Below, in pieces: positions 25,861-33,912 of a stretch of DNA of 64,000 nt (the stretch's first letter is position 1; every line of letters begins with the position of its first letter). The notes under the pieces are model-generated. The model did no database searches. It was not told the origin of the DNA and saw only the letters and a list, made by a program, of their open reading frames with translations. Both the position numbers and the translations under genes were made by a program. Origin of the DNA: JAHEFU01 sp020440645 (lineage in GTDB: Bacteria > 4484-113 > JAFGCY01); NCBI GenBank assembly GCA_020440645.1, contig JAGRNR010000014.1:3934-67933 (forward strand). Reading direction: 5' to 3'.

Positions 25861-26796
25861 TCAGACCCCCAGCCTGGTATCGACCGCTTCCTGCTGGACA
25901 CCATTATGGCTGTTGAATTCCTCCGGATGCAGTTCCTGCTGGATCGAGGCCCCCATTTCCGCCCCGAACAGCACGATGCTCGATGAGAAGTAGATCCAGA
26001 TCATCAGCACGATGAATCCCGCCATCGGGCCGTACAGCGTGGTGAACACTCCGCCGGCCAGCACCAGCCGGGTGAACAGGAACTTGCTGAGGTACCAGAA
26101 AAGCCCGACCGGCACCGCCACAGCGAGGGACACTTTCCAGGGCACGCGGCGTGTGGGCAGGTACTGGTAGATCAGGAACACGACGAAACAGGCCGCCAGC
26201 GCCGGCACGCTGTCCGTGATGAACAGCCACAGTCCGTCCAGCCGGAAGCCGAGGAAGGCCGGTACCAGGTTCTCCAGGTTGCGTAGTGCCGTGCCCAGCA
26301 TGATGAACAGCCCGGTCAGCGCACCTGCGGCAATGAACAACACGATGGATACGAGCTTGCTGCGCAGGAAGGGCCGCACCTGGCTGCCGCCCCAGGCCCG
26401 GGTCAGCATCACCTGCAGGATCTCATAGAAGCGGATGCCGGCCCACAGGAAGGACAGGATACCGACACCGGCCCCTGCGATGTTCACGCCCTCGGCGCTG
26501 ATCTTGCTCACGCGGTCGCGCAGCATCACGATCGCATCCGGCAGCAGGTAGGGCCTGAGCACCGCTTCGAGGCTGTTGTAGACATCCACGCTCGGGCCGA
26601 CGATCTGGGTCAGGATCACGAGTGCGAGGTAGGACAGCGGGATCACGGAGATCACCACGAAGAATGACAGCGCGGCCGACATGAACATGCAGCCATGCAG
26701 GTGGTAGGCGTCGATCGCACGCAGCAGGATCCTGCCGCTGGAGTGTTCCAGCATTTCACTTCGCAGCTTCTGTGGCAGTCCGAAAAGGCGTTGCAT
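25861..26796 (-). CDS. YihY/BrkB family inner-membrane protein
   Basis: A 311-aa polytopic protein of the YihY/virulence-factor BrkB family (formerly mis-called RNase BN). About six helices. Family motifs include AIDAYHLHGCMFMSAALSFF near the N-terminus, ISFLWAGIRFYEILQVMLTRAW, LPTRRVPWKVSLAVAVPVG, and the C-terminal LYGPMAGFIVLMIWIYFSSSIVLFGAE. Biological role is not established for the family. A candidate -10 (GATAAT, 26818-26823, minus strand) would give a leader of about 15 nt. Divergent from the 26832 gene across about 35 nt. Confidence 0.92.
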   Translation of the reverse strand: MQRLFGLPQKLRSEMLEHSSGRILLRAIDAYHLHGCMFMSAALSFFVVISVIPLSYLALVILTQIVGPSVDVYNSLEAVLRPYLLPDAIVMLRDRVSKISAEGVNIAGAGVGILSFLWAGIRFYEILQVMLTRAWGGSQVRPFLRSKLVSIVLFIAAGALTGLFIMLGTALRNLENLVPAFLGFRLDGLWLFITDSVPALAACFVVFLIYQYLPTRRVPWKVSLAVAVPVGLFWYLSKFLFTRLVLAGGVFTTLYGPMAGFIVLMIWIYFSSSIVLFGAEMGASIQQELHPEEFNSHNGVQQEAVDTRLGV

Positions 26797-26831
26797 GCGT
26801 AGTCCCGCGACCCCGCAATTATCGCAGGCGG

Positions 26832-27251
26832 ATGTCTCAGGAGCTCCGTCCCGCGCTATCGTTATCAGCGATGTCAGTTGAAACCATGCTGCCCGTCCTG
26901 ATCAGCCAGCTCGAAGGCGGGCGCTCGCTCAACATATATGGGCTGATGCACCATGACGCCGAGCAGTACGAGAACGGCGAGCTGTTCGGCAGCGGCCGCA
27001 AGGCGCTCCTGCAGCTGCACCGCGAATTCCGCGAGGGCGTGAAGGGCTACCGCGGCGTCGTGCTGGACAGCCGCATTGAGGGGGACATCGCCTACCTGCA
27101 CGTGCGCTACGAATTCACCGAGTCCGACGGCCAGCAGTACAGCATCCCCGGCATCCATGAACTGCACTGGCAGGGCAACATGGTCAAGCGTGAGGACTTC
27201 TGGGTGGAGAAGCATTACGCGAAGAAGCGCAAGCAACTGTTTCCCGGCTAG
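26832..27251 (+). CDS. Small NTF2/SnoaL-like protein
   Basis: A protein of 139 aa (126 if ATG 26871 is used; neither start has a strong ribosome binding site). The body has the alpha+beta cone layout of NTF2-like folds: an N-terminal helix (MLPVLISQLEGGRSLNIYGLMH), then strands (GYRGVVLDSRIEGDIAYLHVRYEFTE, HELHWQGNMVKREDFWVEK). Such proteins may be small enzymes or binding partners. Its stop overlaps the stop of the convergent cyclase gene in a shared CTAG. Confidence 0.6.
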   Translation: MSQELRPALSLSAMSVETMLPVLISQLEGGRSLNIYGLMHHDAEQYENGELFGSGRKALLQLHREFREGVKGYRGVVLDSRIEGDIAYLHVRYEFTESDGQQYSIPGIHELHWQGNMVKREDFWVEKHYAKKRKQLFPG

Positions 27252-30199
27252 CCAGCCTGGATCGCAGAACCCAGCAGCTGCCGTCCTAGCGCGTCCAAGG
27301 TAGAGTCCTGCGGCTCCGGTATCCGCTCCATGCCCTCGGCCAGTTCGTCAAGGTGCATCTGTTCCACACGGGCCAGCGTCGCACCCTTCGCCGTCCAGGC
27401 AGAGATCGCCGCCACGATCCGCTCAACCCCTGCATTGTCATCCTGCTCCCTTAAATACAGCCCGCAGACCAGCAGCGCCGTTGCCAGCAGGCGCTCGCCG
27501 CCGAGCTCCAGCGCATCCGCCAGCGCGGAGCTGAGCAGGGAATCCAGCGAATCGCGCCGGCCGAGCCTGAGGCTGGCGGCCGCAATGTCACACAGGCATG
27601 CAGCGATGCCGTAGCGGTCATCCAGCTCCCGCGAGATCGCCATGCTGCGTTCGGCGTACTCCAGTGCCTTTTCGAAGTCCCCGGTGACATAGCTCACCAG
27701 TCCCATGTTGCCAAGGCAGTGGGCCACGCCGCGCCGGTCTGCCAGGTCCTCACGGATCGCGCGGCTGCGCTCCAAAAGCTCCAGCGCGCGGGCGAAGTTG
27801 TCAATCCGGTACTCCGTTAGGCCCTGGTTGTTGAGCGAGCCGGCCAGGCTGTAGCGCTCGCCAAGTTCCTCCTGGATCGCGATCGCCTCATCCTGCATGC
27901 GCTGTGCATCACGGTACCGGCCCTCGGCACGGGCAATCAGCGCCAGCCCGGTCAGTGCCGCTGCGATGCCGTACTGGTTGCCGATCCCGCTGTCGGTGTC
28001 CAGCGCCTGCTGGTACAGCCGCCGCGCGTTGCCACGGTCACCGCTGCGCAGGTAGACGCTCGCCAGACTGATGCTGGCGGAGGCGTATGTCCACAGGTCG
28101 CCGCCGTCACAGGCATCGCTCATCGCACGCACGAAGTCCATCTTCGCGCCTACGTTGTCACCGGCCGCGCGGTTGACGCAGCCTGACAGCCAGCAGGCCA
28201 GCGCGCGGCTTTCGAGGTCCTCGCTCTCCAGCAGCAGGCCGGCCAGCTCGCGCAGTACACGGCGCGCCGCCGGCAGGTGCCCGTCACGTTCCAGCACGCG
28301 GGCCAGCCCGAGCAGCACCTGCACCTTCAGTTCATCACTGCCGCTGCGCTCGACATATTCATGCAGGCGGCGGAACCACTGCAGCTGCTCCCGCTGGCGC
28401 GTTGCCATTTCCTGGAAGCGCGCCAGGTAGCGCACCAGCGGAGCCAGCAGCTCATTGTCAGAAAGGCGGATCGCGGTCTCGATCGCGAGGTAGAAGTTCT
28501 CCGTCTCCGGCCTGAGCCGCGCCAGGGCCTCGATCTGCCCGGCCCCCTTGAGCTGCTCACCGAGCCGCGCGATCAGCCGGCTGTAGCTCGCCGCATGTGC
28601 CCTGAGCACCTCGTCCTGCCGGCCGCTGGCTTCCAGCTGCTCGTTGGCAAAGCGCCGCGAGGCGGCATCACGCATCATGAAGCGCGTCTGGGAGCCGCTC
28701 CTGCGGCTGACCAGCCAGCTGCGGTCCACCAGCGCGCTGAGCTGCATGCGGGTCACGCCGGGCAGCACCTCAGACAGCTGTTCATGGCTGAAGCCGCCGC
28801 GGAACACGCTCAGGCCCTGCAGCAGCTCCTGCTGCTGCGTTGTCAGGTGCCCGTAGCTCCATTCGCAGGAGGCGCGCACGCTGGAGTGGCGCTGCGGCAT
28901 GTCGCTGTGGCGCGACTGCAGGTCCAAAAGCCCGCCCAGTTCATCGCGCAGTTCCTCGAGGCTGAAGCTGTCCAGCCAGGCCGCCGCCAGCTCGATCGCC
29001 AGCGGCACCCCCTCCAGGCGGTGGCAGACCTGCTGGACCAGCAAGGCGTTGTCAGCATCTAGCTCGAAGTCCGGGTCGGCCTGCTGCGCGCGGTCCACGA
29101 ACAGCGCGATCGCCTCACCCGGCTCATGCAGCATGTCCGCCGGCGGGATGCCGAGCGGCTCGATGCGCAGCAACTGCTCGCGGCGCAGGTGCAGCGGCAC
29201 GATGCTCGTCACGAGGATGCTCACGCGCGGCGCTTCCCGCAGGATGCGGTCCACCAGCGGTGCGGCATCGGTGATGTGTTCGAAGTTGTCAAGGTAGAGC
29301 AGGAGCTCGCGCTGGGCAAGGAAGTCCACCAGCTGGTCCTCTGGGGCGCGGCTGCCGTGGAAGCTGAAGCCCAGTGCGTCCGCGATCGCCGAGACCACGC
29401 GGCTGGCGTCCCCGAGGCTGGACAGCAGCACCTCACAGGCACCGTGCTCGAAATGCTCCAGCAGCTCGGCGCAGCACTGCGCGGCCAGCCGGCTCTTGCC
29501 GTAGCCCGGCGGGCCGACGATGCTCACCAGCCGGCGCTCGCCATCCGTCAGCATCCGCCGCAGGCTGTCCAGTTCATCTCGCCGCCCGACGAAAGTGCCG
29601 GCCTGTTCCGACAGCCGCCCCTTCAGGCTGCCGACGGTCGGCAGCGGAGGGAACTCACTCTGGCCGAAGTCCGCATGCACGACCTGCACCAGCTCCTCCG
29701 GCTCACCGAGGTCCCGCAGGCGCTGCATGCCGAGGTTGATGCTGGCCAGCCCAAGCGGCAGGTCGCCGGACAGGCCGTCCAGCAGTTCGCGGGACACCAG
29801 CAGCTGGCCGGGATGGCAGCACTGGCAGATGCGCGCGGCCCGGTTCAGGGGTGGGCCGAACCACTCGCCGCCGCTGGACAGCTGGCGCAGCCGGCCGCCA
29901 TGCGCCACCACGCGCATCCTGAGTGGTGAATTATCCGGCAGCAGGCCCAGCCCCTCCACCGAGCGCTGCAGCTCGACGGCGCAGCGCAGGCAGGCATCGG
30001 CACTGGCGAACAGCAGCAGGTAGCCGTCTCCGAGGTTCTTGTGCAGCACCCCGCCCTGGGCCGCCACCTGTTCCTCGATCATGCGGTTGTGCGCATCCAG
30101 CAGGCGCGGGTAGTCGGACGGGAAGTCCTCCCACAGCCGTGAGGATGATGCGATGTCCGTGATCAGGATGTAGTGCTGCTGCAGCGATGCCGAATCCAC
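27248..30199 (-). CDS. Class III nucleotide cyclase - STAND ATPase - TPR regulator
   Basis: A 983-aa cytoplasmic signalling protein starting at GTG 30199. Residues 1-175 are a class III adenylate/guanylate cyclase domain: metal ligands Asp15 (ITDI) and Asp58 (NLGDGY), transition-state Asn119 and Arg123 (NRAAR), so it may be active. Residues about 200-530 are an AP-ATPase/NB-ARC (STAND) module: FVGRRDELDSLRRM, P-loop GPPGYGKS (229-236), Walker B LLYLDNF, then winged-helix features (RHSSVRASCEWSYGHL). From about 560 to 940 there are tetratricopeptide repeats (GNQYGIAAALTGLALIARAEG, GVAHCLGNMGLVSYVTGDFEKALEYAERS). The layout matches cyclase-coupled LuxR/MalT-like sensors, but a DNA-binding tail is missing. 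Candidate -10 TACAAT at 30235-30240 (minus). Confidence 0.92.
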   Translation of the reverse strand: MDSASLQQHYILITDIASSSRLWEDFPSDYPRLLDAHNRMIEEQVAAQGGVLHKNLGDGYLLLFASADACLRCAVELQRSVEGLGLLPDNSPLRMRVVAHGGRLRQLSSGGEWFGPPLNRAARICQCCHPGQLLVSRELLDGLSGDLPLGLASINLGMQRLRDLGEPEELVQVVHADFGQSEFPPLPTVGSLKGRLSEQAGTFVGRRDELDSLRRMLTDGERRLVSIVGPPGYGKSRLAAQCCAELLEHFEHGACEVLLSSLGDASRVVSAIADALGFSFHGSRAPEDQLVDFLAQRELLLYLDNFEHITDAAPLVDRILREAPRVSILVTSIVPLHLRREQLLRIEPLGIPPADMLHEPGEAIALFVDRAQQADPDFELDADNALLVQQVCHRLEGVPLAIELAAAWLDSFSLEELRDELGGLLDLQSRHSDMPQRHSSVRASCEWSYGHLTTQQQELLQGLSVFRGGFSHEQLSEVLPGVTRMQLSALVDRSWLVSRRSGSQTRFMMRDAASRRFANEQLEASGRQDEVLRAHAASYSRLIARLGEQLKGAGQIEALARLRPETENFYLAIETAIRLSDNELLAPLVRYLARFQEMATRQREQLQWFRRLHEYVERSGSDELKVQVLLGLARVLERDGHLPAARRVLRELAGLLLESEDLESRALACWLSGCVNRAAGDNVGAKMDFVRAMSDACDGGDLWTYASASISLASVYLRSGDRGNARRLYQQALDTDSGIGNQYGIAAALTGLALIARAEGRYRDAQRMQDEAIAIQEELGERYSLAGSLNNQGLTEYRIDNFARALELLERSRAIREDLADRRGVAHCLGNMGLVSYVTGDFEKALEYAERSMAISRELDDRYGIAACLCDIAAASLRLGRRDSLDSLLSSALADALELGGERLLATALLVCGLYLREQDDNAGVERIVAAISAWTAKGATLARVEQMHLDELAEGMERIPEPQDSTLDALGRQLLGSAIQAG

Positions 30200-30282
30200 T
30201 CAATTGGTCCATGGCCCAGGCCGGGCCGCCTGTAATTGTAGTACCGGCCCGTACCAGCCCACCAGGTTTTGCAGTTTGGCAA

Positions 30283-31287
30283 TCAGCCTGCGGCGAAGAT
30301 CCGCTTGCGGCGCTCCAGCACGTCGTTGCAGGCATCGAGCACGCCCTTGACGTTCAGGCCCGCGAGGTCCATCAGCTCATACGGGTCGCCGCTGGAGAGG
30401 TACATGTCGCGCACCGCCACCAGGCGCACCGGCACGAGGTTCTCGCCCTCCGCCATCACCGTCGCCACCGTGCTGCCCATGCTGCCGTAGTAGCTGACTT
30501 CCTCGGCCACCACGATGCCGCCGGTCTCGCCCGCCGCCGCTGCAATCGCTTCGCGGTCGATCGGCTTGACGCTGCTCATGTTGAGCACTCGCGCGGAAAT
30601 GCCCTGCTCTGCCAGCTGCTCAGCAGCCAGGATGCAGCGTGAGAGCATCAGGCCATGCCCGATGATCGTGATGTCAGTGCCCTCGAGCACCTTGGTGGCC
30701 TTGCCGAAGTTGAAGGGCGTACCCTCACTGGAGATCAGCGGCACCTTCTCGCGGCCGATGCGGCTGTACATCGGGCCGTACCACTCCGCCATGAACTTGG
30801 TGCACTTGAGCGTCTCCCAGTAGTCCGTGGGGTAGATCAGCGCGGTGTTCACCAGCGGCTGGATGCAGGAGCAGTCCTCGGAGGACTGGTGCGTCGGGCC
30901 GTCCTTGCCGACGGAGATGCCGCCGTGCGCGGCGGTGATCTTCACGTTGCAGTAGGAGTAGTCCACCGTGTTGCGGATCTGGTCCCAGGAACGGCCGGCG
31001 AGGAACATCGAGTAGCTCGCGAGGTAGGGGATGAAGCCCTGCTTGGCGAGGCCCGCCGCCGTGTTGATCATGTCGTTCTCGCTGATGCCGCACTCGAAGA
31101 AGCGGCCGGGATAGCGGTCGCGGAAGAACTTCGTGTAGGTGGACTCCGCGAGGTCGGCGTCGAGCACAACGACCTTCTCGTTCGTCTCGCCGAGCGCCAG
31201 CAGCGCATCACCGAAGCCCTCGCGCGTGAGCTTGTCCTCCCAGGCGGAGCTGGGCTTGTAACCGTTCAGATAGTTGAGTTGTGCCAT
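30283..31287 (-). CDS. Transketolase, C-terminal subunit
   Basis: A 334-aa protein equivalent to the pyrimidine-binding and C-terminal domains of transketolase. The catalytic Glu lies in ECGISENDMINTAAGLA, which interacts with the thiamine N1'. The donor region TAAHGGISVGKDGPTHQSSED is typical of transketolase-like enzymes, and the C-terminal domain (IIGHGLMLSRCILAAEQLAEQG, VLNMSSVKPIDREAI) is complete. It must work with the N-terminal subunit encoded at 33913-35001. Acts in the pentose phosphate or a related sugar pathway. It has its own promoter and a palindrome near the probable transcription start, so the halves may be regulated separately. Confidence 0.93.
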   Translation of the reverse strand: MAQLNYLNGYKPSSAWEDKLTREGFGDALLALGETNEKVVVLDADLAESTYTKFFRDRYPGRFFECGISENDMINTAAGLAKQGFIPYLASYSMFLAGRSWDQIRNTVDYSYCNVKITAAHGGISVGKDGPTHQSSEDCSCIQPLVNTALIYPTDYWETLKCTKFMAEWYGPMYSRIGREKVPLISSEGTPFNFGKATKVLEGTDITIIGHGLMLSRCILAAEQLAEQGISARVLNMSSVKPIDREAIAAAAGETGGIVVAEEVSYYGSMGSTVATVMAEGENLVPVRLVAVRDMYLSSGDPYELMDLAGLNVKGVLDACNDVLERRKRIFAAG

Positions 31288-31294
31288 TGTCTTG

Positions 31295-31325
31295 TCCTGC
31301 CGTTCGCAGCGGCAGGAAGATTATA
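31295..31325 (-). promoter_or_regulatory. Promoter with start-site palindrome for the transketolase C subunit
   Basis: The minus strand carries a perfect -10 TATAAT (31320-31325), 32 nt before the ATG. An 8-bp inverted repeat TCCTGCCG/CGGCAGGA (31295-31302 / 31310-31317, 7-nt loop) overlaps the expected transcription start and could be an operator. No convincing -35 is visible. Confidence 0.5.
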
Positions 31326-31340
31326 TAAGGTGCGGTGGAG

Positions 31341-31497
31341 CTACCCGCTTCAGCGGTAGGAGGCCAGGCTGTTAGCCTGGCGGCGGGATGGGGGATGCCG
31401 AGCAATGAAGCATGAGTCCTGAGCAATGAGCCAATCCTGACTGAGCTAACTTCGATGCAACATGGACTCATTGCTCAATCTTCATTGCTCATTGCTT
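31341..31497. repeat. Hairpins plus heptamer locus, TCATTGC family
   Basis: Hairpins CTACCCGCT/AGCGGTAG (31341-31359) and GCCAGGCT-GTT-AGCCTGGC (31363-31381) are followed by heptamers ATGCCGA, GCAATGA, AGCATGA, GTCCTGA, GCAATGA, GCCAATC (about 31395-31435). An inverted half follows: TCATTGC, TCAATCT, TCATTGC, TCATTGC (31468-31495), abutting the TGA of the hydrolase gene at 31498. Confidence 0.85.
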
Positions 31498-32379
31498 TCA
31501 GTCCTTCAGCCGTGACTCAAGCCAGGCGTAGGCATGCTCCCGCATCTCGGGAGTGAACACATGTCCGCCTTCGTAGATCTTCAGTTCCACATCCTGCGCA
31601 GGGTAACTGGCCCTGATGTAATCAGCGAGCGCTTGTGCACCAAAGCTGTACTTGTCCTGCGTCGTTGCCGAGATCAGCGTAGAGCAATTGTCAAACAGGC
31701 CGACCACATCCCCGATATCACCCCAGCTGGCAATCCCTGGAATGGCAAACTCCATCTGGATACCAATGTCCTTCTCAAGTGATGCCGCATAGGAAACACA
31801 GCGGCAGTTGGACACCGTTGCCTTGATGCGATTGTCAAATGCCGGATACCAGAGCGCCATCTGCCCGCCATAGGAATGGCCGATGAAACCGATTCTGCCA
31901 GCATCAACTTCAGGAAGCGTGCTTAAGTAATCAATAGCCGCAGAAATATCGTGAACCACCTTTGCATTCAATGAGGATCCCTGAACCAGCCGGGCGGTGA
32001 ACTCCCTGTACGCTGTGCCGCCTGTATTGCTGGTGTCATTGCGCTCTTCAAAACCAATCGCATCCGGCGCAATGACAACATATCCCCGCTCGGCAAGCTC
32101 CTTTGCATAGCACTGATCCGGGTCCCCTGCCAGGCCGACCACCTCACTCTTGCCAAGCTCAAAATTGCCGGCATGCTGGTGATGGGCGAATACTGCTGGC
32201 AGCCTTCCTTCAAGCTTCGGCAGCAGCAGATAGGTAGGAATCCGTTCGCCATCTTCCGAAGAGTATTCAACTTTCCGCTCTATATATGAACCCTTGTCTT
32301 CCTCAGCCAGGACAACTGGCTCGAGTGCTGCCTTGCCAGGGAATTCGCCGAGGAGCTTCAGGAGTTCTTGCTTCTTCAT
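31498..32379 (-). CDS. Alpha/beta hydrolase (dienelactone-hydrolase/acetyl-esterase-like)
   Basis: A 293-aa cytoplasmic hydrolase from ATG 32379; the frame runs 37 codons further up into a heptamer repeat, which I exclude. Features are SSEDGERIPTYLLLPKLEGRLPAVFAHHQHAG (entry strand and oxyanion region), the nucleophile elbow IGFIGHSYGGQMALW, an acidic residue after the following strands and a C-terminal His in EGGHVFTPEMREHAY. This matches large prokaryotic acyl-ester hydrolases of the DLH/AXE1 type. TACAAT (32386-32391, minus strand) ends 6 nt before the ATG, so a leaderless transcript is likely. It lies between the two halves of transketolase. Confidence 0.87.
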   Translation of the reverse strand: MKKQELLKLLGEFPGKAALEPVVLAEEDKGSYIERKVEYSSEDGERIPTYLLLPKLEGRLPAVFAHHQHAGNFELGKSEVVGLAGDPDQCYAKELAERGYVVIAPDAIGFEERNDTSNTGGTAYREFTARLVQGSSLNAKVVHDISAAIDYLSTLPEVDAGRIGFIGHSYGGQMALWYPAFDNRIKATVSNCRCVSYAASLEKDIGIQMEFAIPGIASWGDIGDVVGLFDNCSTLISATTQDKYSFGAQALADYIRASYPAQDVELKIYEGGHVFTPEMREHAYAWLESRLKD

Positions 32380-32439
32380 GGCCTGATTGTAGCCCAGCCG
32401 CTCAGACCCGTCCCGTACTGGATGTCCGTCGGCGATTGA

Positions 32440-32528
32440 GGATCTCGGATCTTGGTTGTTGGGAGTAGCAGATAGTGGTTCGATCTCCATCCTATTCTGC
32501 TACACCCCAGGTCCCAGCTCCTATATCC
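32440..32528. repeat. Inverted pair of GG-type heptamer repeats
   Basis: Plus copy 32440-32472: GGATCTC, GGATCTT, GGTTGTT, GGGAGTA, GCAGA. Minus copy 32528-32496: GGATATA, GGAGCTG, GGACCTG, GGGTGTA, GCAGA. The minus copy begins at the base directly after the TGA of the VOC gene. Both copies end in GCAGA and lie 23 nt apart, so they can fold as a long hairpin. Confidence 0.88.
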
Positions 32529-33443
32529 TCACAGGCCGTATTGCCAGAAGGTCACCACATTCCCCGCCGGGTCAGCCACGCTGAACCACTGCAGGTCTGC
32601 AGGCTCGCCCTGCAGCTCCTCCGGCTCAGCTCCGCTGGCAACGAGCCGTGCATGCTCGGCGGCGATGTCGAGGCATTCGAAGCACAGGCGCAGGGGTGCC
32701 GGATCACTGCCCTCCGGGTTGCCACCGCCCCACCAGCCGGCCCAGTCCATCAGGCCGACGAAGCGCCCCTCATCTGACAGCTTCAGGGCCTTGTAGACGC
32801 TGCCATGTTCCTGCACCACCCTGAATGCAAGGCGCTGCGTGTACCACTCCGTCGCCTCATCAATGTTGCCAACGAACACCAGCGCTTCGCCCATGCCGTA
32901 GCGGCTGGATGCCGGAGCCTGTGCCGCATGCGCCTCCACGGCCTGCGTGGCAGCCACGTCACTGCTGGCATCCTGCCAGATGATCAGTGGCTCGCCGTAC
33001 TTATGCCTGATGCCGATGGTCTGCATCGACTCATCGCCCGTGATCTCCGTGCAGTCGTTGCCAAGTGCGATCAGCCGCGCGCGGTCCGTGGCCAGGTCCA
33101 TGCTCTGGAAGCTCAGGTTGGCAGCCGGTGTCGGCCCGCCGGGTTCGAATCCCTCGGCCCACTGTGCAGCGACGAGTGACATCTGGTAGGCATTGTCACA
33201 GCTGATGGATGCGTACTGGTCGCCGAATTCGAACATCACGGTCCAGCCCAGCCTGTCACGGTAAAAGTCCCGGCAGGCGGTCCAGTCCTCGGCGTAGCAA
33301 ACCACCTCAGCGACCTGCAGGCGGTGGGCATCATTGCTCTTCTGTGCATCCATGGAAGCCTCCTGGGCGAAAGCGCATAGTGTAAATGACAACAGATAGC
33401 TGGCAGCGAAGGCCGTAAGGTATATGCAGGTCAGTCTATTCAC
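32529..33443 (-). CDS. Two-domain VOC (glyoxalase/bleomycin-resistance fold) protein, possibly exported
   Basis: A protein with two vicinal-oxygen-chelate modules (about residues 45-155: VVCYAEDWTACRDFYRDRLGW; about 175-300: ALVFVGNIDEATEWYTQRLAF ... VADPAGNVVTFWQYGL). Canonical metal-ligand His/Glu positions are poorly conserved, so catalysis is doubtful. Two starts compete. GTG 33443 with AGGAG gives a 304-aa form with a convincing signal peptide (cleavage near CAFA-Q). ATG 33353 with a stronger AGGAGG 5 nt upstream gives a 274-aa cytoplasmic form. I annotate the long form. The stop abuts a heptamer repeat. Confidence 0.78.
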   Translation of the reverse strand: MNRLTCIYLTAFAASYLLSFTLCAFAQEASMDAQKSNDAHRLQVAEVVCYAEDWTACRDFYRDRLGWTVMFEFGDQYASISCDNAYQMSLVAAQWAEGFEPGGPTPAANLSFQSMDLATDRARLIALGNDCTEITGDESMQTIGIRHKYGEPLIIWQDASSDVAATQAVEAHAAQAPASSRYGMGEALVFVGNIDEATEWYTQRLAFRVVQEHGSVYKALKLSDEGRFVGLMDWAGWWGGGNPEGSDPAPLRLCFECLDIAAEHARLVASGAEPEELQGEPADLQWFSVADPAGNVVTFWQYGL

Positions 33444-33543
33444 AGCGGACTCCTGAATGCTCGATTGTTCCCCCAAGTGTCACGAGCCATTCTAGCAATC
33501 ATTCACAGGTATTCGCCAGCCGGCCTGTCCGACATCCCCAAAC

Positions 33544-33909
33544 CAGGTTTCAGGGAACTGGGAGCAGGGATCAGAATGATTTGTCGCGCTTCGCGCGCCA
33601 GTCCCATTTCCTGACAGCAAAGCTGTCAGAATGTCCCGCAACCTGAAAGCTGCCACCAGCAAACTGGATCACCCCACCCGGAATGTCCGGCTGGCGCAAG
33701 GCAGACTGGAGTAAATGGACACAACATGGTTGCCAACAAGCTGCCTAAAGGGAACTCCGTGCTCTCTGTGCCCTCTGTGGTTAAATCCTTTGCGCACTCG
33801 TCGTGCAGCTAAGGCCGCAGCTTAACTACCGCTAAAGCGGGTAGCTCCGCCCCGAAACCTGCAACCAGCCACCTGCAACCAGCAACCTGATGTGCGACTA
33901 AAGTCGCAC
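33544..33909. repeat. Dense intergenic repeat region upstream of the VOC gene
   Basis: No gene is visible in 33444-33912. It holds heptamers CAGGTTT, CAGGGAA, CTGGGAG, CAGGGAT, CAGAATG (33544-33578) and hairpins CTGACAGC-AAA-GCTGTCAG (33611-33629), CCGGA-ATG-TCCGG (33678-33690), CTACCGCT/AGCGGGTAG (33826-33844) and GTGCGAC-TAAA-GTCGCAC (33892-33909). A nonamer-like stretch with GTGCTCTCT and GTGCCCTCT occurs at 33759-33780. Heptamers AACCTGC, AACCAGC, CACCTGC, AACCAGC, AACCTGA lie at 33856-33890. The last hairpin sits 3 nt from the TAG of the transketolase N gene. Confidence 0.85.
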
Positions 33910-33912
33910 CTC

